Below, piece after piece: positions 17,914-26,754 of a stretch of DNA of 64,000 nucleotides. The position numbers were made by a program, and so were the translations under genes. The DNA is from a virus: the IMG/VR virus record IMGVR_UViG_3300023174_007844, positions 1 to 64,000 of that record. One strand, 5' to 3'. Positions within the stretch are counted from its first letter, which is position 1, and every line of letters begins with the position of its first letter. The notes under the pieces were generated by a model. The model ran no database searches, had not been told where the DNA came from, and saw only the letters and a list, made by a program, of their open reading frames with translations.

Positions 17914-19501
17914 AAAGCATCCAATCAGACACAGAAAGTTCTCTATCATCATCGTAGTTTATAGGTTCAATTTCTTCTTCGTCATCTAAAATTGCTTGAA
18001 CATTTCCATTTTCATCACGAACAACTGGATTACGTTTGATAGGAGTTTTGCCGTCAGGACGATCTGATGTGGGAACTTCCTTAACAACTGTATTTCCAGT
18101 TGCAACACCATGTAATGCCAATATTTGTTGCTGCTCTTCTTCTTCCAATTCTGATACTTTATTGTATTCTCTGTTCATGCGAATTGGAAACGGGTTGAAC
18201 CAAGCATCACGCATTTTAACTGGATGAAGAATACAATATCCATGTTCCCGATTGGGCTCCATAGCAATAGCATAGGTACAAAGGTGCATGAGGTTTTGTC
18301 CACCAGATGCAGCAGCCTGATCATAAGACATAAATTTTTTGTCATCTTTAGACTTGCGTGAATCTCTAATTGTCTCACGGTTTATCTGTTGAGCAGTGAG
18401 AACTGGAATATTGTATCTTTTGGCAAGCAAGAATAAACCCTTAACTGCTTGTGATTGATTCTCCCAATCTTTTGCTCCATTGACAGCTTTACGCACGGTC
18501 ATATTTCCAATATAGTCAACTACAAGAAGATCTGGTTTGCCTTTTGTAGCAATCAATTCTCTAATTTTTTGATCAATATATTCTGGTGTAGGATCTTCCA
18601 TATTGACATCATATTCAAAATATGGGCCATCTTCTTGACCTTTTAAACCATCATAAATTGTCTTCATTTCATCTGGAGAAAGATCAGTGCCTTTGATTTG
18701 GTCATAAGGAATCTCAAAACTTAATGAAACGTGACGAAGCAAACAAAGCCAAGAGTTCATTTCAAAAGAAAGATACAAAACTTTTTTCTTGCACACTTTA
18801 TTTGCATGAAGAGCAGAATTTAAAAGCATTACACTCTTACCACCAGAAGAAGGTGCCAAGAAAACAATAATTTGTCCAGGCATCCATCCAAAAGTTTTAG
18901 AATCTATATTGCTTATTCCACATTCAATACCCTTAAATAATTCAGGTTGAGTAAGACGTTTTTCGTACTCTAATTTGAAGAAATCAGCACTATTAGATAC
19001 ATCAAAATTTTGTATTTCAGAAAATTTTTCAGACAGTTCTTCCTGAATATCATCAAGGTCTTTCTGGATAGCTTCTACAGTTTTAGATAGATCACCATTA
19101 GCAAGAAGACTATTAGATGATTCAAAAGTTTTAGTAAGTGTGCGTAGACCTTTATTCTTTTTAAGCAATGTAGTGACTTCGTAAAAATCATTCTCATTAA
19201 AGTCAAAATTCTCAATCTCATCCCAAAGAGAAATATATTTTCTACGGGTGAAATCTTTGATATTGCTTTCATTCAATGATGATTCAAGTACAAAGCCTGT
19301 TAATAAACTTCCACCACTTCTTTCCCAATATTTCATTATAAAATCGTACATTTTTTGGGTGTAAGAAGAGGTGTCATTTGAATCTATATGAACAAAATGA
19401 TCCCTAGTAATTTGACGTGCAAGAGCCTTATCCATACACTTTTGACTTTTAGTGATGGATGATAGGAACATTATTTCTAGTGAACGTTGATCTAGTTTCA
19501 T
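17906..19501 (-). CDS. dnaB: Replicative DNA helicase, DnaB family
   Basis: 531 aa. The ATG at 19501 overlaps the preceding stop (ATGA), preferred over an upstream start. RecA-fold hexameric helicase: Walker A FLAPSSGGKSVML, Walker B PDLLVVDYIGNM, DnaB-like AQQINRETI and a glutamine/arginine sensor region (MHLCTYAIAMEPNREHGY). The N-terminal 180 aa form a helical domain probably binding primase or loader. The C-terminal 60 aa are acidic and extended. Preceded by the DnaC-like loader and followed by the primase zinc subunit. Confidence 0.92.
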   Translation of the reverse strand: MKLDQRSLEIMFLSSITKSQKCMDKALARQITRDHFVHIDSNDTSSYTQKMYDFIMKYWERSGGSLLTGFVLESSLNESNIKDFTRRKYISLWDEIENFDFNENDFYEVTTLLKKNKGLRTLTKTFESSNSLLANGDLSKTVEAIQKDLDDIQEELSEKFSEIQNFDVSNSADFFKLEYEKRLTQPELFKGIECGISNIDSKTFGWMPGQIIVFLAPSSGGKSVMLLNSALHANKVCKKKVLYLSFEMNSWLCLLRHVSLSFEIPYDQIKGTDLSPDEMKTIYDGLKGQEDGPYFEYDVNMEDPTPEYIDQKIRELIATKGKPDLLVVDYIGNMTVRKAVNGAKDWENQSQAVKGLFLLAKRYNIPVLTAQQINRETIRDSRKSKDDKKFMSYDQAAASGGQNLMHLCTYAIAMEPNREHGYCILHPVKMRDAWFNPFPIRMNREYNKVSELEEEEQQQILALHGVATGNTVVKEVPTSDRPDGKTPIKRNPVVRDENGNVQAILDDEEEIEPINYDDDRELSVSDWMLYE

Positions 19502-20295
19502 CTTGCGTAAGGCAACCTTATAGTAATGCAATTTCGAAGTAAAGAATTCCAACCAGAACCTGTTGAAATATTCGCAGTTCCATAAGTCAACAAAAAGTAT
19601 GGTTTGCCAGAGTTTACCCTTGATTTTGCTAGTCTGTCTAAATTTTGAGGGAATTGAGGGTGAGTTTGTTTATATTGTTCAATTCCATCGATGACAATAA
19701 AATCAAGACTCTTAAATTCTTCATTCATCTTGTCAAATTCATCTTTCTTATCAAAATCGCTTAAGACACTTATAATTTCAGTCCAATCATAGTACTTAGC
19801 AGACAAACCTTTTTTGATAGCAGATTGAACTAATACTGCACCGATAAAAGTTTTACCACTACCATTTTTACCATCAAAAATTAGTGATGTAAGTGGTGTC
19901 TTGATATTTCCAGTGTGACGAATAATTGGAGGATCGTTGTTTACAATATCCTTCATATATTTTTCAAAATGCTTAAGTAATACTAAAACTCGTTCACTGG
20001 TTTTAGATTCAACACCAAGATCTCTTCCATGAGAATCTGCACGAATATTCCAATCATCAAGACTTTTACCAATGAAAACTCTTGGTACATTAGCTTTAGC
20101 ATAAAGTTCTTTGAGAAATTTTTCTTTCTCACATGAACACATTACAGATTTAGCTTTGTAATTAACAGTGTAGCCCCAATAATCACAAAGAGCGCAACCG
20201 ATACCTTTACTCATTCTAAGGTTTCGTGCACTATCTCGTAAGTTTTCTTTTAAATTATTTAGACCCAATATATCTTCAAAATTAGGTTCAGCCAT
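19498..20295 (-). CDS. DnaC-like helicase loader ATPase
   Basis: 265 aa. A Cys cluster near residues 35-55 (CALCDYWGYTV...VMCSCEKEK) precedes the AAA+ core: Walker A FDGKNGSGKTFIGA, Walker B LDFIVIDGIEQY, and a final arginine-containing segment (LLRNCITIRLP). Length, Cys motif and position directly upstream of dnaB match DnaC/DnaI-type loaders. Joined to the Ycf46-like gene by TAATG. Confidence 0.82.
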   Translation of the reverse strand: MAEPNFEDILGLNNLKENLRDSARNLRMSKGIGCALCDYWGYTVNYKAKSVMCSCEKEKFLKELYAKANVPRVFIGKSLDDWNIRADSHGRDLGVESKTSERVLVLLKHFEKYMKDIVNNDPPIIRHTGNIKTPLTSLIFDGKNGSGKTFIGAVLVQSAIKKGLSAKYYDWTEIISVLSDFDKKDEFDKMNEEFKSLDFIVIDGIEQYKQTHPQFPQNLDRLAKSRVNSGKPYFLLTYGTANISTGSGWNSLLRNCITIRLPYAR

Positions 20296-21899
20296 TACAA
20301 ATCATCCTCGTTCTCATTGTATCTCTTAATTTCAGAATTGCTACTGGAGGCATTTCTTGCTCTTTCACTAGCCCAAGATCTCAAGTATTGTATCTCTTCT
20401 TTCATCAATTTAGAAATGGGAACGGAATCTTTAATTGCGTCTACTATGTCTGATGTAATGATTTCTCTTTTGTTATCACTGAATGCTTCGTACAAAGCTG
20501 ATTCAATGGCAGCTTCTATTTCCGCACCTGTGAAACTTTCAGATAAATCTGCCAATAATTCCAAATTAAAATTCTTTGGATTTCTGTTTCTTTTCTCAAG
20601 GTGGATTTTAAATATAGTTTTTCTTTCTAGCAGTTTAGGAAGATCTACAAAGAAAATCTCATCAAATCTACCTTTTCTCAATAATTCTGGTGGCAATGAA
20701 GAAACATCATTGGCAGTAGCAACAACAAATACTGGAGACTTTCTATCCTGCATCCAAGTGAGCCAAGAACCTAAGACTCTAGATGTAGTACCGCCATCTG
20801 TTGTACTTGATGCTCTTGATCCAGACATGCCCTTATCAATTTCATCACACCAAAGAATACAGGGAGCTACAGATTCAGCCACTTTAAAAACTTGTCTCAT
20901 ATTTTGTTCAGAACTTCCAACAAGACCAGAAAATACTTTGCCCATGTCAAGTCTTAGAAGTGGGAAATTCCAAAATGATGAAATAGCTTTGGCGAATAAT
21001 GACTTACCAGCACCTTGAATGCCTACAAGTAAAATGCCTTTGGGATTTGCTGGCAATCCATAATCTAATGCCTCTAATGAAAAAGCATCTTTACGTTTTT
21101 CGAGCCAAGATTTTAATCCTGATAAACCACCAATACTATTCATATCAGTAGGGTCATCAATCCAATCCAATAAGCCTGATTTACGGATAATATCTTTCTT
21201 TTGTTGAATAATTGATTCAGGCAATAAGGATGTGTGTTTGATCATACAATAGGTACAAACTTGCTCACATTCTGATATTGTCAAACCTCTAAAACAATTG
21301 ACTACATTGTCAAGTTCTTCTTTGGTATATGATGTTTGAAATTTAGCAGCAAGATCAGGTCTTTTAGATGCTTTATCTAAAAGATATGTAATCTTTTCTG
21401 CTATTTCATCTTTACTTGGAAGAGGAAAATCAATTACAGGAACAGATTTTTCTAAATCTGTGGGAAGTTCTAGTGTGGATGAAAGAATAATTATTGCTTT
21501 GTTCTCTGTGGAAAAATCAAAGCTTAAGTTTTTCAATTGGCGGACAACTTTTATTTCTACTTGTCCACGATAGTTTCCAGAACCAAAAAATTTATTGTAA
21601 TCTTTCAACACCAAGATACAAAATTTATTCTTTGGAACTATAAGTTTTTTAAACCAGCCTAATACTTCTTCTTGGTCCAAAACACAATCAGATGCTTTTG
21701 CTGGTAAGAATTCTGGAAATGTTGAATGAAGTCCAGAAACGATATCCCATTTTACGAGATCCCAAGAAGTATCAGCTTTGGAACATAAACTTTCCAAAGC
21801 TGACATTACTCTATTTTCTTCTTGAGATACTAAATATAAGACTGTTCTTTTAGATCTTATTAGCAGCTCAATTTCATCTATTGTTTGATTGCTGTCCAT
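20295..21899 (-). CDS. Ycf46-like AAA+ ATPase
   Basis: 534 aa. The N-terminal ~240 aa match the Ycf46 pattern (IELLIRSKRTVLYLVSQEENRV; CILVLKDYNKFF). The AAA+ domain has GILLVGIQGAGKSLFAKAI, ILWCDEIDKGMSGSRAS, the TSRVLGSWLTWMQDRKSPVF stretch, ATANDVSSLPPELLRKGRFDE with arginine fingers, and SFTGAEIEAAIESALYEAF. Ycf46 proteins occur in cyanobacteria, plastids and assorted bacteria; their role is poorly defined. Placement between orphan and DnaC-like genes suggests a replication or remodelling role. Confidence 0.85.
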   Translation of the reverse strand: MDSNQTIDEIELLIRSKRTVLYLVSQEENRVMSALESLCSKADTSWDLVKWDIVSGLHSTFPEFLPAKASDCVLDQEEVLGWFKKLIVPKNKFCILVLKDYNKFFGSGNYRGQVEIKVVRQLKNLSFDFSTENKAIIILSSTLELPTDLEKSVPVIDFPLPSKDEIAEKITYLLDKASKRPDLAAKFQTSYTKEELDNVVNCFRGLTISECEQVCTYCMIKHTSLLPESIIQQKKDIIRKSGLLDWIDDPTDMNSIGGLSGLKSWLEKRKDAFSLEALDYGLPANPKGILLVGIQGAGKSLFAKAISSFWNFPLLRLDMGKVFSGLVGSSEQNMRQVFKVAESVAPCILWCDEIDKGMSGSRASSTTDGGTTSRVLGSWLTWMQDRKSPVFVVATANDVSSLPPELLRKGRFDEIFFVDLPKLLERKTIFKIHLEKRNRNPKNFNLELLADLSESFTGAEIEAAIESALYEAFSDNKREIITSDIVDAIKDSVPISKLMKEEIQYLRSWASERARNASSSNSEIKRYNENEDDL

Positions 21900-22716
21900 T
21901 TATAAACTTATCGAATTGAAATCTAGGATTGCCTGGATAATCTTCATCTCTCCACCAGGTTTCTTCCTTGTATTTAGTCGTGTATTTAACGAAAATTTCA
22001 CGCCAATCAAGCATTTCAAATCCTGGAAGATATGGGGATCTTGATATAGATTTTTGAAAAGTATCAGCTATCAGTTTCTTTTCTTCAGCATTGCCTTTGG
22101 AAAGTGTGGCAAAAAGTTGATTCAATCCAGATGTAAAATCTTCTGCACTAATGTTTTGTGTCTTAGCATAGTAGGTACAAACAATAGGAATGCCAAATTT
22201 GGAAAACATTTCTTTTGATCTTCCAAGTTTTGCCAAGCTCTTCACTTCATCATAGATATCAATCAGAGGTGCAGAATTATTTGTATTAATTACATCTTGG
22301 TAGTAACGATTCAAATAGTGAGGAAATTCCATAAGTAAGAAGTGTCCTGACCTTTGCATGATTACAGTTTTATTTATGAAGCACCAATCAATAAATTTCT
22401 TGGTCCATTCATTCTTGTCTAACTTATTGTCTTCCATAAAATCAGCAATTATGTTGATGATTTTATTGTCAGAGGTGTAAGTGACTCGGTAAACCCCATC
22501 AAATGCTTTCTTGTATTCGTTCAAGAAGTAATCTGTGAAATTCTTAGCCGTCCAATCATTAAGATTTTCTGGTGCTTCTTTCAAAGTCTTAATTACAGGC
22601 TTTTTGCGCTGTCGTTTGTTGGCTTGAAATGGATTTACCAATTCAGATTGAAGAGGAACGTGTTGCATATAAATACCTTTCACAAAGTCATAAGTGGGAT
22701 CATTAACTGTCTTCAT
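21874..22716 (-). CDS. Hypothetical protein in replication operon
   Basis: 280 aa, not recognised. A basic stretch near residues 30-42 (ANKRQRKKPVIKTL) is followed by a mostly helical body rich in aromatic residues. Overlaps the SbcC C-half gene by 14 nt and the AAA+ gene by 26 nt, so it is firmly part of the operon. Confidence 0.75.
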   Translation of the reverse strand: MKTVNDPTYDFVKGIYMQHVPLQSELVNPFQANKRQRKKPVIKTLKEAPENLNDWTAKNFTDYFLNEYKKAFDGVYRVTYTSDNKIINIIADFMEDNKLDKNEWTKKFIDWCFINKTVIMQRSGHFLLMEFPHYLNRYYQDVINTNNSAPLIDIYDEVKSLAKLGRSKEMFSKFGIPIVCTYYAKTQNISAEDFTSGLNQLFATLSKGNAEEKKLIADTFQKSISRSPYLPGFEMLDWREIFVKYTTKYKEETWWRDEDYPGNPRFQFDKFINGQQSNNR

Positions 22717-23428
22717 CTTCTACCTCAATCAAATCAAAATTTTGCATCTCCTTTATCTCTTCTAAAGAAGTTTCTTTTACTTTGGCTATGCCATTTTCTT
22801 TATATACTAGATAATTTTTTGATGATATAAGGGCAAATTTTTCTGGAGAGTGAGTAATGAGTATATTTTGTAAACCTAATTCAGTGTTATATTTCTTCAT
22901 AAATTTCAATAAATATTTCATTACTCCATCTTTAGAAACAGCAGAAAATGCTTCATCTAAGAAATAAGCACCTGTGTATCCATTATAAGTTCCAAAAGCA
23001 ATTCGCAATATATAGCTGATAATTTCATGCAGTCCTCCTCCACTTGTTCCACGTAAAGGACGTTTTACTAACTCACCATCAATTATTTTTTCCAATGTTG
23101 GCGAAATTGTAAATTGACTTGTATTTTCACTTTCCTTTTGGCTTATTTCTTTCATTTCCATAGTGAAAGTATAATCTTGGCTATACATATCTCTTGACCA
23201 AGCAGTAACTAATTCTTCAATTGAAGAAATTGCATTAAGTCTGGTTTCTTGTGCTATTTGGCGAATAAATATATTAGCTTTTTTGTTGAGTTCTTTATCA
23301 ACTTCTAACTCTTTTATCTTACTTTCTTGTTCTTCTAAAAGAGTTTGTAAGGTTTTGCGTTCTGCTTCAAGAGTAATCAATTCTCTTTCAAGTTTACTAC
23401 AAAAGCTTTTAATTTGCTGAAGATTCAA
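22703..23428 (-). CDS. SbcC/Rad50 C-terminal ATPase half (separate polypeptide)
   Basis: 241 aa with a TTG start (no nearby ATG; GGAG overlaps the preceding stop codon at a correct distance). A coiled coil covers about residues 1-60. The ABC signature TSGGGLHEIISYILRIAFG is near 135, Walker B GAYFLDEAFSAVS near 165, and the His switch in ILITHSPE. Walker A is absent: it is supplied by the gene at 24688-25833. Together they would make one Rad50-type head. Confidence 0.8.
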   Translation of the reverse strand: MNLQQIKSFCSKLERELITLEAERKTLQTLLEEQESKIKELEVDKELNKKANIFIRQIAQETRLNAISSIEELVTAWSRDMYSQDYTFTMEMKEISQKESENTSQFTISPTLEKIIDGELVKRPLRGTSGGGLHEIISYILRIAFGTYNGYTGAYFLDEAFSAVSKDGVMKYLLKFMKKYNTELGLQNILITHSPEKFALISSKNYLVYKENGIAKVKETSLEEIKEMQNFDLIEVEDEDS

Positions 23429-23430
23429 GA

Positions 23431-23685
23431 CTACTCTCCTTCAAGTTCAACAACTTTATCTTGTAACTCCTGAAGTTTGCTTTCTAATTCAGATTGCTTA
23501 TTTGTAATTAGATTCTTAAGATCTTTTGGTTTGCAGCCATAGTTGTTTTTGCAAGTTTGTACTAAATCATCATATTCAGTTTTAAATTGTTCAAGCTGCG
23601 TAGATAAAACTTGAACTTTACCTTCAGCATTTCCTTTTTTCTTCTTGTATGCTTCGATCTGATCTAGAATTTCTTTAGATGTCAT
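23431..23685 (-). CDS. Small coiled-coil protein in the SbcCD cluster
   Basis: 84 aa, almost entirely heptad-like helix (KVQVLSTQLEQFKTEYDDL; LESKLQELQDKVVELEGE), interrupted by CKNNYGC in the middle, which could be a hinge or zinc hook. It ends 2 nt before the SbcC C-half. It may be the returning coiled-coil arm of the split SbcC; this is inference. Confidence 0.7.
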   Translation of the reverse strand: MTSKEILDQIEAYKKKKGNAEGKVQVLSTQLEQFKTEYDDLVQTCKNNYGCKPKDLKNLITNKQSELESKLQELQDKVVELEGE

Positions 23686-23689
23686 TTTT

Positions 23690-24691
23690 TCATTCCCCCT
23701 TAATAGTCTTGGTATTTACGGTCTTAACAGCATTGATAGCTAAATCAATAATTTCATTGCTTATATTAGCGTTTTCTGCTTTAGTTCTTAGCGCAGAGAT
23801 TTTATCATCAAGATTTGTAAACTGCCATGATGTAGTTCTCATGTTTGCAACCTTAAGTTTGAACTCATGTGTATCTTTCTTAAGTTCTTTTGCTGCTTGC
23901 ATTTCTTCAAGCTTAAAAACTTCACTAGCTGGTTTTGCAGATTTAAGCTTGATATATTCTTCGTTTTGAATTTCACCATCCAATGTATAGTCAAGAATTA
24001 ATATTTTAATGTCTTTTTCTAAATTGTCCCTAGACGCTGAATACCTACTGATTGAACCAGGGTTAATAAATCGCTTGCCATCACTTCTTGTTTGCGTCAT
24101 TTCGTGATGTATATGACCTGAAATGACTAGATTTGTATTGGGATGCAAAGGTGTATCCTCGAAAAGATAAGCATATTCAGCAAACCTATCAATTTTTGTT
24201 GAGATCGATGCATGACAAACCCAAATAATTGCTGATGAAGTTGTAAGAAAACCTTGCTTTATTTCTCTGTCTAAAGATGGAGTGTAATGAGCAAAAGATA
24301 TACCCAAAGAAGGTTCATAGTCTGTCTTAATCAATAATCCAGCTGAAATAAGTGTTCCTAAAGCAGTCTTTTCAAGATTTGAAGAACTATCGAGATCGTG
24401 ATTCCCTACACAGATATAGATAGGAAATGACCAAGGTTTATTGCCATTTGGTATACCTTTCAAAATTTCTAAAGTTTGATTTCGTAAGAGTGGTCCAACT
24501 TCATAAACTTCAAATAGATCACCAAGAAGAACAACGGCATCAAGCTTTCTTTCTTCAGCAATTTGCAAACATTCAACAAGCTTTGCTCTGATTGACAAAC
24601 TATAATCATCAAGCCTATTTTTTGGTTGCCTATCCATTAAGTGAATATCACCAACAAACATGACTTTATTTTGTTTAATTACATTCTTCAT
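23690..24691 (-). CDS. sbcD: SbcD/Mre11-like nuclease
   Basis: 333 aa from the ATG at 24691 (ATGA overlap with the SbcC N-half stop). Calcineurin-like phosphoesterase motifs: FVGDIHLMD, AVVLLGDLFEV, ICVGNHDLDS, IWVCHAS and ISGHIHHEM, giving the two-metal site of Mre11/SbcD. The C-terminal 100 aa are a helical capping or ATPase-binding region. Lies between the two SbcC halves. Confidence 0.88.
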   Translation of the reverse strand: MKNVIKQNKVMFVGDIHLMDRQPKNRLDDYSLSIRAKLVECLQIAEERKLDAVVLLGDLFEVYEVGPLLRNQTLEILKGIPNGNKPWSFPIYICVGNHDLDSSSNLEKTALGTLISAGLLIKTDYEPSLGISFAHYTPSLDREIKQGFLTTSSAIIWVCHASISTKIDRFAEYAYLFEDTPLHPNTNLVISGHIHHEMTQTRSDGKRFINPGSISRYSASRDNLEKDIKILILDYTLDGEIQNEEYIKLKSAKPASEVFKLEEMQAAKELKKDTHEFKLKVANMRTTSWQFTNLDDKISALRTKAENANISNEIIDLAINAVKTVNTKTIKGE

Positions 24692-25833
24692 GATAATCTC
24701 TGGCACACACAGAATCTTCCACAGGATTCACAGCTTTCAAAATTTTCTCTTGCGTAAATCTCCAAAGATTCAATTTCTATATCACATTCTTTGATAATTT
24801 GATTTAGTTTTTTGATATCTTCTAATTTAGTATCAATATTTGAGTTTGTATTTTCAATATCAGAATCCAGCTTCTCCATAGTTAATAATTCAGTATGAAT
24901 GGAATCACAGTTTGAAATAAGTTGTCCTATATCACCTTCAGCAATTTCGTAATAATGATTGTAACTCTTTTCGGCAGTTTTATATTGAGTCACTTTATTT
25001 GAAATATTTTCAATCAAAATAAGACCATCTGATATGTCATTATAATTTTTAGTCAACTCTGGAATAACTGAGCTATAAACTTCTTCAAGTGCTTCATATT
25101 TGATTTTTTCATTTTTACAATCAACATATTGTTTGTAAGCTTTGTAAAAATCATCAACAAATTCTTCTAAAGTATCAATTTCAGACTCTAAATTTTCATA
25201 ATCTTGAATAAGATCTTTGAGTTTATTGAAATTTTCTATTCTTTCATCAAGATTTTCAAATGGCTTTAATTTTGTTTTAGTTGAGTCAAGTTCAGCAGAT
25301 ACTCTTTTTATATCTGCTGAAATTTTATTAACTTCAGAATTAAGTAATGACCCTGCTTGTTCTAGATCATCTATTCTTAGAAGTTTTGAAATATCTTTTG
25401 GTATTGCTGTATCTGTAGAATTGATAAGAAATAATTTATCTTCTTGGTTAGCAAAAGGAACATAAGAATGAGCTGTTCTTGGTGTGTGTCCGATAAATTC
25501 CACAACATCTTTTGGAAGATCAGAGCCAAATTTTGCGTGTTTGACAAGTTCTTTTCCAAAATACTGATACTCTACTTCATTGACAGTACCTTTGGTTCGC
25601 TTCAAATAGTCGCCATTCTTAAAAATGACAGTGATTTCGGTATTTTTTTGGCCATTTTTGACATCATATGACTTCCATTCATTCTCGAATACAAACATAA
25701 ATGCACGAAATAATGCTGACTTGCCACAGTCAGACGAACCTGTAATTACTGTCAAGCCAGATCCAAAAGTTAAAAAAGTATCTTCGTGATTTTGAAAATT
25801 CTTTATACGAATGCTCTCTATATGCCTATTCAT
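24688..25833 (-). CDS. SbcC/Rad50 N-terminal ATPase half with zinc-hook-like end
   Basis: 381 aa. The N-terminal lobe has IKNFQNHEDTFLTFGSG and Walker A TGSSDCGKSALFRAF, with a Q-loop candidate FANQEDKLFL. From about residue 165 it becomes a long coiled coil and ends CESCGRFCVCQRLS, a CxxC resembling the Rad50 zinc hook. The polypeptide stops at the hook, so the second arm and C-lobe must come from other genes. ATGA overlap with the upstream gene. Confidence 0.82.
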   Translation of the reverse strand: MNRHIESIRIKNFQNHEDTFLTFGSGLTVITGSSDCGKSALFRAFMFVFENEWKSYDVKNGQKNTEITVIFKNGDYLKRTKGTVNEVEYQYFGKELVKHAKFGSDLPKDVVEFIGHTPRTAHSYVPFANQEDKLFLINSTDTAIPKDISKLLRIDDLEQAGSLLNSEVNKISADIKRVSAELDSTKTKLKPFENLDERIENFNKLKDLIQDYENLESEIDTLEEFVDDFYKAYKQYVDCKNEKIKYEALEEVYSSVIPELTKNYNDISDGLILIENISNKVTQYKTAEKSYNHYYEIAEGDIGQLISNCDSIHTELLTMEKLDSDIENTNSNIDTKLEDIKKLNQIIKECDIEIESLEIYARENFESCESCGRFCVCQRLS

Positions 25834-26315
25834 CTTATAAGCATTGTAGACAATATATCTGGAAAATGCAAGTATACAAATTCAGAGCGAGATCTAATTA
25901 TTGAATTGGGTATATCAAACACATTTGGAATTTCAATTTTATATAGTTCAGCCTTGATCAATTTTATAGGGTTACTGGTCATAGGGCAACATTTATTTGT
26001 TTTGCCATTATGTAATTTATTGCAGCTCATACAAAGAAATTCTGATGATTTAAAATATGGAATAAAAAAATCTACAGTGATGTCAAGTTCTATTTTTCTA
26101 AATTTTAAATATGTATGATTATTGAAGTCTTTGTAATTTTCACATATTTTACGGAATGTTGTGCCTTTATTATCTACAAATAAAGTGCTGGGTATTTTTA
26201 TTTCATAATCATTTGTAAAAACAAACTTAGTCTCTGATAAAATACCAGGACTAGCCAAACAGCATAGGAGCTCATTGTTTATTTGTGAAAATCTATATTG
26301 TGCTGGCTTCTTCAT
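25830..26315 (-). CDS. Hypothetical protein with Cys cluster, first gene of operon
   Basis: 161 aa, not recognised. CMSCNKLHNGKTNKCC near residue 95 could bind zinc. Overlaps the SbcC N-half gene by 4 nt. Its start codon lies only 11 nt from the divergent gene at 26327, so its promoter must lie within that gene or transcription initiates right at the start. Confidence 0.7.
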   Translation of the reverse strand: MKKPAQYRFSQINNELLCCLASPGILSETKFVFTNDYEIKIPSTLFVDNKGTTFRKICENYKDFNNHTYLKFRKIELDITVDFFIPYFKSSEFLCMSCNKLHNGKTNKCCPMTSNPIKLIKAELYKIEIPNVFDIPNSIIRSRSEFVYLHFPDILSTMLIR

Positions 26316-26326
26316 TGGAGGGGAAT

Positions 26327-26524
26327 ATGAAAATAAGTATTGATCGGGATATGCTACTTACTGAATTATACGATTTACGAGCAATATTGACTGAAGCGGC
26401 TTTAGAATCAGATGAAGCAAGGAAAGGCAAATTGAAACTTGATGAAATTTTAACCTTGATTATGAATTCACCACAATCAGAAAATAATTCATCATATCCA
26501 AAGCCAAAGTTGAGGAGGGGCTAA
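26327..26524 (+). CDS. Small helical hypothetical protein
   Basis: 65 aa. The ATG at 26327 is chosen because GGAGGGG lies just upstream; a longer reading from 26285 lacks an SD and runs into the divergent gene. The sequence is helical (LLTELYDLRAILTEAALE) with a proline/lysine tail. Shares a one-base overlap with the next gene. Confidence 0.75.
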   Translation: MKISIDRDMLLTELYDLRAILTEAALESDEARKGKLKLDEILTLIMNSPQSENNSSYPKPKLRRG

Positions 26525-26754
26525 TGACACAAGTAAGACTAGAAGAAATATTGTCTAAAGAAAATATTTCGAATGAAGAGTTGGGAGAAATCCTTGGAGA
26601 TATGTTTGTTTCATTCAGCAAACATTTCAAAGAACTCAAAAATCAAATGAATAATCTAAGTGAAGAGATTGACGATTTAAAAAAAGAAATCCAAGCATTA
26701 GAAGATCAATCTAAACTTGGATTTGGAATAATTTTAGAGGATGAGGAAGATTAG
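26524..26754 (+). CDS. Small coiled-coil protein
   Basis: 76 aa. GAGGGGC SD and TAATG coupling to the upstream gene. The middle is a coiled coil (LKNQMNNLSEEIDDLKKEIQ) and the end acidic. Converges with the 26751 gene (4-nt overlap). Not recognised. Confidence 0.75.
   Translation: MTQVRLEEILSKENISNEELGEILGDMFVSFSKHFKELKNQMNNLSEEIDDLKKEIQALEDQSKLGFGIILEDEED

Noticed and set aside
20317-21018. 233-aa plus-strand ORF
   Set aside because: It lies wholly antisense to the well-supported Ycf46-like ATPase, has no SD and no recognisable motifs.
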